64,000 nucleotides of DNA. It comes from Sulfitobacter faviae (lineage in GTDB: Bacteria; Pseudomonadota; Alphaproteobacteria; Rhodobacterales; Rhodobacteraceae). Below the pieces are notes generated by a model that was not told the origin of the DNA, searched no databases, and saw nothing but the letters and a program-made list of their open reading frames with translations. The stretch is taken from the NCBI RefSeq assembly GCF_029870955.1, contig NZ_PGFQ01000005.1, forward strand, positions 1 to 64,000. Direction: 5' to 3'. Positions 27,219-36,956 of this stretch are shown here, one piece after another (position 1 is the first letter of the stretch; each line of letters starts with the position of its first letter). Made by a program: the position numbers and the translations under genes.

Positions 27219-28178
27219 TTACATCCAGGTCGACGGGAGATAGCGATAGGCTTCACCATCCCGCAGAATACGGCCAAAACCCGGGAAGTGGATGTGGCTG
27301 CCCGCGACGAGCATCTTGTCGGCCGACACCATATCAAACACTCGGCGGCGGGATTCTGCGGCTTGAGCGGGATCAGAGTCGAAACCAAACCCGACATCCG
27401 GCAACGCCGTATGCACATCCGCCGAGTGCAGCGTGTCGGCAATCATCAGCAATTGGCGATCCCCGCCGTCTATCATTACAATAGAATGACCGGGCGAATG
27501 GCCGGGAGACAGCATCATCGACAGACCCGGAGCAGCATCGCCACCGTCGGCGATGCGGGTCACTCTTGTGCCATAGGCATTCAACACGGTTTGTGCCAGT
27601 TGGAACAGGCCTTTCGCTTCGTCGGGGGCCTGCGCCATCATCGCCTCATCGGTCCAGAAACCCGCCTCGACGTCGCCAATCGCGAGTTCGGCGTTCTGGA
27701 ACACCGCGTCACCACCACGGATCAACCCGCCAAGGTGATCGGGATGCGCATGCGTCAAAACCACCAGATCAACGTCATCCGACGCGACACCGGCTGCGGC
27801 CAGAGCAGGTGTTACCCCACCAAAGCCCGGCCCGAGCAGTTCTTGCTCGCCCATACCCGCATCGATCAGGATCGTGCGGTCGTCTGACTGCAGAAGGAAC
27901 GCCGACACAGGCGCGGGCAAGGCATCTGGTCCGATGCCAACCTGCTGCATGACAGGGTCAATTTCGTCGCTGCCGAAGAAAAAACCACGCCCCAAAGGTG
28001 CGATCCCGTCGAGCAGAGCGGTGATGCGGTATTGTCCGAGCGGAGCAGAATAAAGCGCCGCCTCTTGCATCGCGCTATGCCCTGCGGCCAGCGCCGGAGT
28101 TGCAGCCCCTGCGAGAGCAGCGGTTGCAGGCAATGCGGCAGCACCTTTGAGCAGGTTGCGTCGGTTGATCTTGGTCAC
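27219..28178 (-). CDS. MBL-fold metallo-hydrolase, Tat-exported
   Basis: 319 residues. Twin-arginine signal INRRNLLKGAAALPATAALAG, then a metallo-beta-lactamase fold: LIDAGMG, the metal motif THAHPDHLGG, SPGHSPGHS and GSHIHFPGFG. Similar proteins include quorum-quenching lactonases and other periplasmic hydrolases; the substrate is not evident. It is divergent from the OhrR-like regulator, with 101 bp between. Confidence 0.85.
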   Translation of the reverse strand: MTKINRRNLLKGAAALPATAALAGAATPALAAGHSAMQEAALYSAPLGQYRITALLDGIAPLGRGFFFGSDEIDPVMQQVGIGPDALPAPVSAFLLQSDDRTILIDAGMGEQELLGPGFGGVTPALAAAGVASDDVDLVVLTHAHPDHLGGLIRGGDAVFQNAELAIGDVEAGFWTDEAMMAQAPDEAKGLFQLAQTVLNAYGTRVTRIADGGDAAPGLSMMLSPGHSPGHSIVMIDGGDRQLLMIADTLHSADVHTALPDVGFGFDSDPAQAAESRRRVFDMVSADKMLVAGSHIHFPGFGRILRDGEAYRYLPSTWM

Positions 28179-28279
28179 AGTAAGTCCTTTCGTGTTGGAT
28201 TAATTCGTACCCGAAGTTTATGGTCGCAAATGTGGCTTTGCCGCATTGCATTTACGACTGATGTGGATACTTAGCGTGC

Positions 28280-28771
28280 ATGGAAAAGAAATCCAACCTC
28301 AATGATCTGGCCTGCTTTCAGGTCTACACGCTGCATCATGCGTTTGGCCGCTATTATCAGGCGGCGTTTGCAGAAAGCGGCCTGACCTATGCAAAGTACA
28401 TTATCTTGAAAGCTCTGGATACGCAGGCACCGATGTCCCTTTCTGAGCTCTCGCAACATGTAGGTGTTGAACCAAACACGGTCTCGCCTCTCGCCAAAAA
28501 AATGGCGACCTATGGCGTGATCGAGCGGGTGCGCGACGCTGAAGACGAACGCCGCATTGTTTTACGTCTCACGGAATATGGCTTCCAGGTCGTGAAAGCC
28601 GCCGATCAGGTTGTGGCGCAAAATTTCGCAGATCTCGGGATCTCGGATGATGATGCCAGTCAAGCGATTGCTCTGATATCACGCCTCCGTTCGGCGGTGG
28701 AAAAAGCCAGGCCGGTTCGGTTCGATTTGCCTCAAGCGCCTCCAAGAGCGCAAGACAGCCTGCCGGATTGA
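28280..28771 (+). CDS. MarR-family regulator, OhrR-like
   Basis: 163 residues. Winged helix [24 protein letters not shown] and the wing [14 protein letters not shown] cysteine at position 12 in [18 protein letters not shown] corresponds to the peroxide-sensing Cys near residue 15 of OhrR. It probably represses the divergent MBL hydrolase and/or the downstream cupin and flavoprotein genes, responding to organic hydroperoxides or other electrophiles. Confidence 0.82.
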   Translation: MEKKSNLNDLACFQVYTLHHAFGRYYQAAFAESGLTYAKYIILKALDTQAPMSLSELSQHVGVEPNTVSPLAKKMATYGVIERVRDAEDERRIVLRLTEYGFQVVKAADQVVAQNFADLGISDDDASQAIALISRLRSAVEKARPVRFDLPQAPPRAQDSLPD

Positions 28772-28896
28772 GGCGCTGCAGCAGGCATGGACGCAGCGTT
28801 TTCCCGGTTGATCCCATACTAACACCAGATGGTGTCAAGGGTAAAACCTGGACGACATACCGCCCCCTTTGCAGGGTACGAAAAGGATTGAAACAG

Positions 28897-29565
28897 ATGG
28901 AACTGAACGCTGATTTTTCTCAGAAGGTCGTTGTGGACACCGATAGTCTCGAGTGGCAACCCTCGCCCATGAAGGGCGTGGACAGAAGGATGCTCGACCG
29001 GATCGGGGACGAGGTTGCCCGCGCCACAACCATCGTGCGCTATGCGCCCGGCAGCAAATTTTCAGCGCATAGCCACGGGGGCGGCGAAGAGTTCATCGTG
29101 CTCGATGGTGTCTTTCAGGATGAACATGGCGATTATCCTGCGGGGACTTATGTGCGTAATCCGCCAACGACCTCTCATACCCCGGGATCGGATGCGGGTT
29201 GCACGATTTTCGTCAAACTCTGGCAGTTCGACACGGATGACCGCACCCAGTTTCACAAAGATATGGAAGCAGAGCTTGGCGCGCCCGAAAATGGTGTGGC
29301 GACCGCTATCCTGCACCGCGATATGCGCGAGACAGTGACGTTCTCCAGTTTGGAGGCGGGCGCGACCATGACATTGGATGCAACAGGCGGCGCCGAGGTA
29401 TTGGTCATCAGCGGGACCGCAACGGTGAATGGAGAAGCCCTGAGACAAAACGCTTGGCTGCGTCTGCCTGATGGCAGTGCCTTGACAGCCACAGCTGGGG
29501 CTGAGGGCGCAACGCTTTGGATGAAAACAGGGCATCTGCCCTATGCCAAAGCGCCGCAGGTTTGA
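28897..29565 (+). CDS. cupin-domain protein, ChrR-like
   Basis: 222 residues from ATG 28897 (AAAAGGA upstream). Two cupin barrels; the first has [16 protein letters not shown] and [10 protein letters not shown] with metal-ligand His and Glu, as in ChrR anti-sigma cupins. The ZAS (zinc anti-sigma) domain of true ChrR is absent, so it may be a stand-alone cupin sensor or enzyme. Followed 41 bp later by the FAD oxidase gene. Confidence 0.78.
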   Translation: MELNADFSQKVVVDTDSLEWQPSPMKGVDRRMLDRIGDEVARATTIVRYAPGSKFSAHSHGGGEEFIVLDGVFQDEHGDYPAGTYVRNPPTTSHTPGSDAGCTIFVKLWQFDTDDRTQFHKDMEAELGAPENGVATAILHRDMRETVTFSSLEAGATMTLDATGGAEVLVISGTATVNGEALRQNAWLRLPDGSALTATAGAEGATLWMKTGHLPYAKAPQV

Positions 29566-29606
29566 CGAAAACGGGCCGAACCACTGCGCACAGGGAAATC
29601 TGAACG

Positions 29607-30662
29607 ATGCAAACGCAGACCCTTATCATCGGTGGCGGGCTTTCAGGTCTGGCGCTCGCCGCGCGGCTATCGGCCGAGGAGCAAGATTTTCTGCTTGTCG
29701 AAGCCCGCGAAAGATGGGGCGGACGTATCCTGAGCGAGCAGTGCAATGCGGGCGCCTTTGATCTTGGCCCCTCGTGGTTCTGGCCCGGCCAACCCCGTAT
29801 CGCGGCGCTGATCGATCGTCTTGGGCTCACACGGTTTGAGCAGTTTTATCAAGGCGAACTTTTGTACGAAGACGAACGTGGCCATGTCCAGCGCGGGCGC
29901 GGCTTTGCGTCGATGCAAGGCTCATGGCGGTTGCAAGGCGGTCTCGCAGCCTTCATCGACAAGCTGTTGCTTGAAATTCCGTCAGACAAACGCATCTGCG
30001 CCACGCCAATCAACGCGCTGCGAAAAAAGAGCGATGGCGTCGCCGCCCAAACGGTCGCGGGTGCGCAGATCATGGCAAAAAAGGTCGTTCTGGCCTTGCC
30101 ACCGCGCATTGCAGCGCAGTTTTCCTATAAGCCTGTGCTGCCCACAGACGCCCTGACTGCGATGGAGGGTATTGCGACCTGGATGGCAGGACAGGCCAAA
30201 GTCGTTACTGTGTTTGACCGCCCTTTCTGGCGTGATAATGGCCTGTCGGGCGATGCGATGAGCAGGGTTGGCCCGATGGTTGAATGTCACGATGCCAGCC
30301 CGTCTGAGGGTGGTCCCTATGCCATCTTCGGCTTCATCGGGATCCCGCCAGATTTGAGGCGCGACACCGCGGCCCTGCGCGAGCAGGTGCGCATGCAATT
30401 GGTGCGGCTCTTTGGCCCCGAAGCACAAAATCAAAAGCGTCTATACATCAAGGACTGGGCTGTAGACCCATTCACAGCGACTTATCTTGACCAGCGGACC
30501 GTTTATGCCCACCCCGATTATGGTTTGCCGCGCGCTTTGTCCGGTCTTTGGGACAATGCGCTCATCTTTGCCGGCACCGAAGTGGCCCCCACGTTTGGCG
30601 GCTTTCTTGAAGGCGCGCTTGAGGCGGCGGATCAAGCCTACACTGCTCTCACGACAGGCTAA
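29607..30662 (+). CDS. FAD-dependent amine oxidase-family flavoprotein
   Basis: 351 residues, soluble. FAD-binding Rossmann motif LIIGGGLSGLALAARLS at the start, the GG motif RWGGRI, and a C-terminal FAD segment LIFAGTEVAPTFGGFLEGALE. Belongs to the monoamine oxidase/protoporphyrinogen oxidase superfamily. Downstream of the cupin and MarR genes; reaction unknown. Confidence 0.85.
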   Translation: MQTQTLIIGGGLSGLALAARLSAEEQDFLLVEARERWGGRILSEQCNAGAFDLGPSWFWPGQPRIAALIDRLGLTRFEQFYQGELLYEDERGHVQRGRGFASMQGSWRLQGGLAAFIDKLLLEIPSDKRICATPINALRKKSDGVAAQTVAGAQIMAKKVVLALPPRIAAQFSYKPVLPTDALTAMEGIATWMAGQAKVVTVFDRPFWRDNGLSGDAMSRVGPMVECHDASPSEGGPYAIFGFIGIPPDLRRDTAALREQVRMQLVRLFGPEAQNQKRLYIKDWAVDPFTATYLDQRTVYAHPDYGLPRALSGLWDNALIFAGTEVAPTFGGFLEGALEAADQAYTALTTG

Positions 30663-30695
30663 CTGCGGTAGGCGCGCCCGTGCGCCAGCCTGACT

Positions 30696-31525
30696 TTAGG
30701 CGGGTGCCGCAGCACCGGACGTAGCGCTGTCTTTCTTCGGCGGTCTGATCCGGAAAAACAGCGCATACAGCACGGGCACTGCGATCAAAGTCAGAATCGA
30801 AGCGAACGCGAGGCCGCCCATAATTGTCACCGCCATTGACGCAAAAAATGCATCCGGCAGCAGCGGGATCATGCCGAAAATCGTTGTCCCGGCGGCGAGA
30901 ATAACGGGTCGCAAACGGCTAACAGATCCGTCAACAACCGCCTGATAGTCCGGCACCCCGTCGGCACGCTGAAGATCGATCTCTTCAACCAGAACAATCG
31001 CGTTCTTCATCAACATCCCCGACAGTGACAGGAACCCAAGCAATGCTGTGAAAGTGAAGGGCAAGCCCGTGAACAGCAGCCCCAAGACCATGCCCGTCAC
31101 TGACATCGGGACGACGAGCCACAGGATCAGGGGTTGCCGGACTTTGTTGAACATCAATATCGAAATCGTCAGCATAACAAGGAAGCCCAAGGGGAGCTGC
31201 TTGCCAAGACTTGCCTGCGCATCTCCGGCGCTTTCGAATTCGCCGCCCCACTCCATCATGTAACCCTCAGGCAGCGGAATGGCTTCGATATCCGACCGGA
31301 CACTTCGGAAGGCTTCGTCCGCAGTCAGATCGCTGCGAGAACCGCCAAGCGCAGTGATTGTGCGCTCCCGGTCCCGCCTGTGAATGAGCGCCTCGACAAG
31401 GCGTGTCTCGAAACGGTCCACGAGGTTAGCCATGGGAACGTAGGACCCTGCCCCGTCGGACCACACCGACAGGTCCTGAAGGCGGTCAATGCCGTCGCGC
31501 TCACGCTCAGGGAGGCGCGCAGGCC
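30696..31525 (-). pseudogene. C-terminal remnant of an RND-type multidrug efflux permease
   Basis: About 275 residues of an AcrB-like transporter (full length about 1000): the end of the periplasmic porter domain (VWSDGAGSYVPMANLV; HRRDRERTITALGG), then transmembrane helices with SGMLMKNAIVLVEEIDLQ and the final helix FASILTLIAVPVLYALFF. The 5' part is missing and the frame is fused to the cut 3' end of a sulfatase gene. No start codon of its own is convincing, so it is not a working pump. The junction position (near 31525) is approximate. Confidence 0.8.
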
Positions 31526-32701
31526 CTCCGCCCGCCAGTCCGGTGGATAGTAATATAGAACATGGCGACCGTCGGTGATGCCGATCGGCCCGCCGAACAA
31601 GCCGAATACCGCCTCGCTCCGTCCCGGACGGGTCGGATCGGCGAGGACCTCGGCCAGGTCTGTCGCGCGCGCCTCGTCCGGTGGCTTCACGCCATGCAAA
31701 CCGAGCAACGTGGGCATCAGGTCCGCCGTCTGTGTCAGTGCATCGGTTCGCTTTCCGGCTGCCTGCGGATGCCGGGGGTCGTGGATCATCAGAGGTATAT
31801 GACTGACTTCCTCGTAGTAGGGCATCCGGCACTTGCCCCACCAGTCGTGCTCGGACAGCAGGAAGCCGTGATCCGTGCCGAGGATCAGCGCGGTGTCTTT
31901 CCACATTCCATGTGCGTCGAGATAGTCGAGCAAACGGCCGAAATAGTCGTCGCACATCGCGACCAAGGCGGCATAGTTTGCCCGGATCGTCTTGATGTCC
32001 TCGGGGCTGTCGAGCACACGCTCGTAGTGAGGCCAGTCGAGAATGCGACGCGTCGTTTCAACATAGGCGTTCTGGAAGCGGTCCGGTGCATGGAAGGGTT
32101 CGTGCGGATCGAAGCATTCCAGCATGAGAAGCCAATCGTCGGCCTGCCTGTTGCGGTCGAGGAAATCGAATGCGGAGGCAAAACACCTGGGTCCGGGGAA
32201 GTCCTCTTCGCTGCGAAGTTCCTCGCGGTTTATCATGGCCTGAAAGCGCTTGCTGTCTCGGGTCATCGGGTAGTGACGCTCGTCGAACTTTTCGCGAAAG
32301 CGTTCGACTGGGGGCTGAACCATCGCGACACAGGGGTCGTATTCCTGCCCGCGGATGAAATCCCAGGACGAGAAACGTGTATGAAATCCGGATCCACCAT
32401 CTTCGAAGTAGTGCAGATGATCACTGACGAGATGCGTGTAGATGCCATGCGATTTCAGGCTTTGTGCGAAAGAATTGTCAAATGGTTCCAGCGGCCCCCA
32501 GCTTCTGTGGGTAAAGTTCAGCCGCCCGGTGTGCATATCCCGCCGTGCAGGCATGCAAGGCAGCGACCCGACATAATGACGGTCGAATGTCATCGCACGT
32601 TTGGCAAATCTGTCGAAATTCGGTGTCCGGACAGAGGTTCCATGGTAGGCGCCAATAGCGCTGCGATTCAGGCTGTCGAAAAGAACAAAAATCGTACGCA
32701 T
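31525..32701 (-). pseudogene. sulfatase-family hydrolase, 3'-truncated
   Basis: From ATG 32701 (GGGAGG upstream) about 390 residues of an alkaline phosphatase-superfamily sulfatase: FVLFDSLNRSAIGAYHG, the formylglycine site LPCMPARRDMHTGRL (CxPAR), and LGTDHGFLLSEHDWWGK. Similarity ends after VLYYYPPDWRAEG, where the frame runs into RND-transporter DNA read out of frame. Deletion between two genes transcribed in the same direction explains both remnants. The divergent LysR gene is probably its former regulator. Confidence 0.8.
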
Positions 32702-32788
32702 GTTTCCCCCTCCCGAAAGGCACAGAAACACGCACGACAGATAAAGAATAATATATACTTTCCGCTCAAAGATCAGCAGAATTTATCT

Positions 32789-33712
32789 ATGACGGCGCCC
32801 TCAGCAATAGCAGTCCTGAGCCGAAGAACGATGCAGTTTCTCGCAATCTTCGAGACCGGCAACGTACACCGGGCAGCCGAACAGTTGGGTATTTCGCAGC
32901 CCGCGCTCAGTATGAGCCTCAAGCAATTCGAGGATGAACTCGGCGTTCCGCTCTTCCGGAGATTGCCGCGCGGAGTGGTGCCGACTGAAGCTGGCGAAAT
33001 TCTTTATCGCTATGCGGCCAGTGCCCGGCATTCGGCACGCCTTGCAACAGAAGAAATAGCGGCGCTCGCCTCCGGCACAGTCAGCAAGCTCCGCTTGGGT
33101 GCCGGCGTCGCTTGGACGACGACTGTCCTGCCATCCGTGCTCAGCGATCTTCATACGCGCTACCCGGGGATGTTGATCGACGTTGTCACCGGCGTCGGGG
33201 ATCAGCTTGCGGCTCTCTTCCTGGCCGGAGAAATAGACGTACTCCTGGCTGCTGGGTCGATGAGCGAGCTCGATGCGCCTGACATAAAAAGGGAGTTTGT
33301 GGTCAACCTCGCAATGCGTGCAGTGGCGGATCCAGACAATGAGCTGGCGCGGCGTGACAGAGTTGATCCGGCCGATCTCGTGACTGTCGAATGGGCCGGC
33401 TTTTACGAAGATGAAGGCTTCCTTCACCTTGTGCAACACTACATGGCCGAACGCGGACTGGGCGCACCGAAAATTGCGCTCAGAACGAATTCGGCTGCGG
33501 CTCTCACTTCGCTTGTCAAACGCACGAACCTCATCACGATCCTGATCTCTCCTTTGGCGGAGGCGGCGCAAGAATCCGGATTGGTAGAGCTTCAACTCTC
33601 GGAGAATCTCTGGGAGATGCCGGTCAATATCTACTACCGGAAAGTGGCGGCCGATCTTGGAGCCATTCGCGCTTTCTGCGAGCGGGTGCGGGAAGAGATT
33701 GTCACCATTTGA
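32789..33712 (+). CDS. LysR-family transcriptional regulator
   Basis: 307 residues. N-terminal helix-turn-helix VHRAAEQLGISQPALSMSLKQFEDELGVPLFRR and an effector-binding domain resembling a periplasmic binding fold. Divergent from the truncated sulfatase with 87 bp between, so it likely controlled that gene; the start ATG 32789 follows an AT-rich promoter-like stretch. Confidence 0.9.
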   Translation: MTAPSAIAVLSRRTMQFLAIFETGNVHRAAEQLGISQPALSMSLKQFEDELGVPLFRRLPRGVVPTEAGEILYRYAASARHSARLATEEIAALASGTVSKLRLGAGVAWTTTVLPSVLSDLHTRYPGMLIDVVTGVGDQLAALFLAGEIDVLLAAGSMSELDAPDIKREFVVNLAMRAVADPDNELARRDRVDPADLVTVEWAGFYEDEGFLHLVQHYMAERGLGAPKIALRTNSAAALTSLVKRTNLITILISPLAEAAQESGLVELQLSENLWEMPVNIYYRKVAADLGAIRAFCERVREEIVTI

Positions 33713-33954
33713 ACCGGGCTCCGGATAACTTCCACCAGAGTCGAGACACAACCATTTGCGATTTTTAATTCGCCTGTATAACAGCCACAACATGCGCGAT
33801 CAAAAAGATGGAGGCGGAGCGCCACAAGCTATCAATGCTTGCAGCCTGATTTAGCAACTTATGTGTCTATGTAATTGCCGTGCGAGCCTGGTCAGGCCGC
33901 TATTCCGACCGGAGACTGCCGGCGCGCGTATGTGACCTGAAACTGGAGGAAAAC
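33713..33954. other. intergenic stretch, nothing recognised
   Basis: Part of a gene-poor 590-bp interval between the LysR and patatin genes; apart from the CoA-transferase remnant that follows, I see no gene or repeat. Confidence 0.35.
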
Positions 33955-34101
33955 ACGAGCAATTGCTCTCGGACCTGGGGAATAATCGCCGTGGGCCGCA
34001 TCGGTGCGGCGCCGTGGTGTAACCAGACGCTGGCCGATCTATGGGCCGACATAATCAAGATCGAGCGCCCCGGGCTTTTCGGTGATGGGCCGCTCACATG
34101 A
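33955..34101 (+). pseudogene. short remnant of a CaiB/BaiF-type CoA-transferase
   Basis: The reading frame contains GAAPWCNQTLADLWADIIKIERPG in two pieces resembling the N-terminal AGPWCTQTLADLGADVIKIERPG block of family III CoA-transferases, followed by GDGPLT-stop. Only about 45 residues survive. The rest of the interval to 34301 shows no gene. A second, different fragment of this family lies at 23120-23398. Confidence 0.5.
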
Positions 34102-34301
34102 GGAATGAACAGAGTTGGCATAGGGGTCATGTAACGGCTACACACCGTATACCTGACTTCTGATCTGGCCGACACCGGGTGCGGCCGCTTTGGCCGCCCG
34201 TTTAGGTAAGATTTGAAGGGCGCGAGCTTTGAGACGAGGGCCAATTCCGCACGCGGCTTCGACCACGTGCCTCAGCAGATTTCGAAAGTGGAGAAACGTG
34301 C

Positions 34302-35509
34302 ATGTATGATGACAATGTTGCGGGCCGACGCGGCCCGATCTCAAGACGGGGTGCGATGATCCTGCTCGGCTCCGGCGTGGTCGGCGCCTGCACCGCCTCG
34401 CCCCGCATCCCCTACCGCCCGGACGACGGGGTTTCGACCCGGCTTCTGGGTGCCGATTACCGCGTCAGGGCCGATGCCCTTGCGGAAGATTATCCCGTCG
34501 ATTACGCGCCGCGGTTCCGGGACGGAAATCGGTCGCATTATCTGGCGCTGTCCGGCGGCGGTGCCGACGGTGCCTTTGGGACAGGCGTGCTGGCGGGCTG
34601 GACCGCGGCGGGAACCCGTCCGACATTCTCGGTCATCAGTGGTGTCAGCACCGGCGCGCTGATCGCGCCTTTGGCCTTTCTCGGTCCCGATCAGGATGAC
34701 ACCCTGCGCAATCTCTATACCAGCGGTGTGGCCGAGGGAATCGGCGGACGACCTTCGCTTCTGACGGCGCTGACGCGCGGGGCACTTTTCGACCGGCAAC
34801 CGTTGCGCCGCCTTGTTGCATCTTTTGTAACACCCGACCTGCTCGCTGCCATTGCCGCCGAGCACCGTCGCGGCAGGCGCCTGTTCGTACTGACCACGGA
34901 TTTGGATTCGCAGGTCGGAATCATCTGGAATATGGGCGCGATCGCGGCCAGTGGCGATCCGCGCGCGGCGACGATGTTCGAGGATGTTCTGTTAGCCTCG
35001 GCCGCGATACCCGGTGCATTCCCGCCGATCCGGATTTCAGGTCAGACCGCCGCTGGCCGACCGTTCGAGGAAATGCACGGCGACGGGGCCTTGATCTCGC
35101 ATATTTTCACCCTGCCCGAGGCGGCGATGGTTTCATTCCGGGGGAACTTGCAGCAGAAGCGTCTCTGACCGACATCCATATGTTGATGAACCTCCGTCTT
35201 GAGCCCGAATTCGATCTGGTGGAAGAAAATCCCGGCGCAATCGCGGCGCGCTCGGTCTCGACCCTTCTGAAGTATCAGGCGCGGGGCCAGGTCAACGCGA
35301 CCTATGATTTCGCCCGCGACGCAGATATCGGCTTCAACGTCACCTCGATCGAAACGCCGGTATCCGAGGATGTGGAGTCATTCGAGTTCGATACGACATA
35401 TATGCGCCGCCTGTACGCCGAGGGTTTCTCACGGGCACGCGACGGGGCGGCCTGGTCACGGGTTCCGCCTACCCTGACGACCCGGACCATACTTGCAAGC
35501 GCGGGCTAG
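34302..35509 (+). CDS. patatin-like phospholipase, lipoprotein (frameshifted)
   Basis: Serine lipid acyl hydrolase. N-terminal signal with a lipobox-like GACT near residue 29, patatin elements ALSGGGADGAFGTGVL (oxyanion loop), GVSTGAL with the catalytic Ser, and HGDGALI with the catalytic Asp. The first frame stops after LQQKRL; one added G in the run 35143-35147 continues it as FRGELAAEASLTDIHM to stop 35509, about 402 residues. The gene ends 3 bp before the ISKra4-type element. Confidence 0.8.
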
Positions 35510-35572
35510 TGGGAGAGTACCGCAAAGTGTGGGGCAGTTGCTCGGGGCAGGCGTTGATGGCAAGTTCGGGTC

Positions 35573-36235
35573 ATGGCCCTTACAGGAGAAATCGTTCAGT
35601 TGAAAGTCCGGCTGCTCGGGATCAGTCCCATGATCTGGCGGCGGTTGCTGGTGCCTGCATCGATGACCTTGCAGGAGCTTCACGGCGTTTTGCAAGTCGC
35701 GATGGGGTGGGAGGGTATCCATCTTTTTTCGTTCGATATTCATGCAGTGGGGTACGGGTCATTCGAATTGTCGTTGGCGGATCCCCGTGTTGCTCTCGGC
35801 AGCTTTGATCTTCGCAAAAATGACAAGGTCTCCTACGTTTATGACATGGGTGACCACTGGGAGCATGAAATCCGAGTTGAGGAGTTCGGAAAGTCTGCGC
35901 CAAAGAAATCTTACCCCATTTGCATCGGCGGATCCGGCACGTGTCCGCCCGAGGATTGTGGCGGACCGCATGGCTTTCTTGAACGTCGTGACGAGGCGGA
36001 CGGCTATGACGCATGGCAGGATATGGGCCTGATGGTGGAATGGCTCGATGATGTGATGCAAACTGCGAACCCACACCAGACCGTTCGCGATGTGCTAACT
36101 GACGACATCGAGGCGGCTATGCATCGTGTCATCGCGCGCGAGCCGTATCAGACAGGCAAGTTTTCCCGGAAACTGGTCAACGAGGCATTTCGCGCCGAGC
36201 GACACCGCGAATTGATGCATCAGCAGCTTGCCTGA
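35573..36235 (+). CDS. plasmid pRiA4b ORF-3-family protein
   Basis: 220 residues. Start LKVRLLGISPMIWRRLLVPASMTLQELHGVLQVAMGW and YDMGDHWEHEIRVE are diagnostic for the pRiA4b ORF-3/IS1096 TnpR-like family, found on plasmids and in transposable elements. Four cysteines in the middle (CIGGSGTCPPEDCGG) may bind zinc. Function unknown; here it is a passenger inside the ISKra4-type element. Confidence 0.82.
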   Translation: MALTGEIVQLKVRLLGISPMIWRRLLVPASMTLQELHGVLQVAMGWEGIHLFSFDIHAVGYGSFELSLADPRVALGSFDLRKNDKVSYVYDMGDHWEHEIRVEEFGKSAPKKSYPICIGGSGTCPPEDCGGPHGFLERRDEADGYDAWQDMGLMVEWLDDVMQTANPHQTVRDVLTDDIEAAMHRVIAREPYQTGKFSRKLVNEAFRAERHRELMHQQLA

Positions 36236-36351
36236 CCTGTTCAGAAAGGACCGGTTACGTACATGTGCCCCCGATATATCCTAAAATTATATTGACGGCA
36301 TATTGAACATGCCTATGGTTCTGGACACCCATTTCTTTACAGTGTGCGTCC

Positions 36352-36933
36352 ATGTCCAGAACCTTTGCCTATACCCGGGTCTCAACCACAGAGCAGACCC
36401 CGGAAAACCAGCTTCAGGAGATCGAAGCGGCGGGTTTCAAAGTCGAGCCGCACCGTGTTGTTACGGAAACCGTATCCGGGTCCGTGGCTATTGCGCGCCG
36501 CAAAGGGTTCAGCCGGTTGCTGGACAAGATGGAACGAGGTGATGTGCTGATCGTAACCAAGCTGGACCGCCTCGGCCGGGACGCCATCGATGTCAGCACA
36601 ACTGTGGCCAGGCTCGAAGATATTGGTATCCGAGTTCACTGTCTTGCCCTAGGCGGCGTCGATCTGACCAGTTCGGCGGGAAAGCTGACCATGGGTGTGA
36701 TCAACGCTGTAGCCCAGTTCGAACGTGATCTCTTGATTGAGCGCACCCAATCCGGTCTGGCGCGCGCCAAAGCGCAGGGAAAACCACTCGGGCGACCGAC
36801 AGCGCTGACGACAGATCAGCAAGCCCATGTGCGTGAACGGATCGCTGCTGGCGAAACCGTCTCGGCCATAGCCCGCGACATGGGCACAAGCAGGCAGACG
36901 ATCATGCGCGCAAGGGATGCGCAGCCGACATAA
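36352..36933 (+). CDS. serine recombinase (resolvase/invertase family)
   Basis: 193 residues. Catalytic domain with YTRVSTTEQTPENQL (nucleophile Ser11), TKLDRLGRDAIDV and AQFERDLLIERT; C-terminal helix-turn-helix VSAIARDMGTSRQTIMRA. Probably resolves cointegrates of the surrounding element; the 115 bp of AT-rich DNA upstream may contain its binding site. Confidence 0.9.
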   Translation: MSRTFAYTRVSTTEQTPENQLQEIEAAGFKVEPHRVVTETVSGSVAIARRKGFSRLLDKMERGDVLIVTKLDRLGRDAIDVSTTVARLEDIGIRVHCLALGGVDLTSSAGKLTMGVINAVAQFERDLLIERTQSGLARAKAQGKPLGRPTALTTDQQAHVRERIAAGETVSAIARDMGTSRQTIMRARDAQPT

Positions 36934-36956
36934 AATAAGAGCAGGCAGGAAAACAC

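Noticed and set aside
31562..33712. Very long plus-strand open frame (716 codons) running into the LysR gene
   Set aside because: Its first about 410 codons are antisense to the sulfatase, which has clear motifs; only the LysR part is real.
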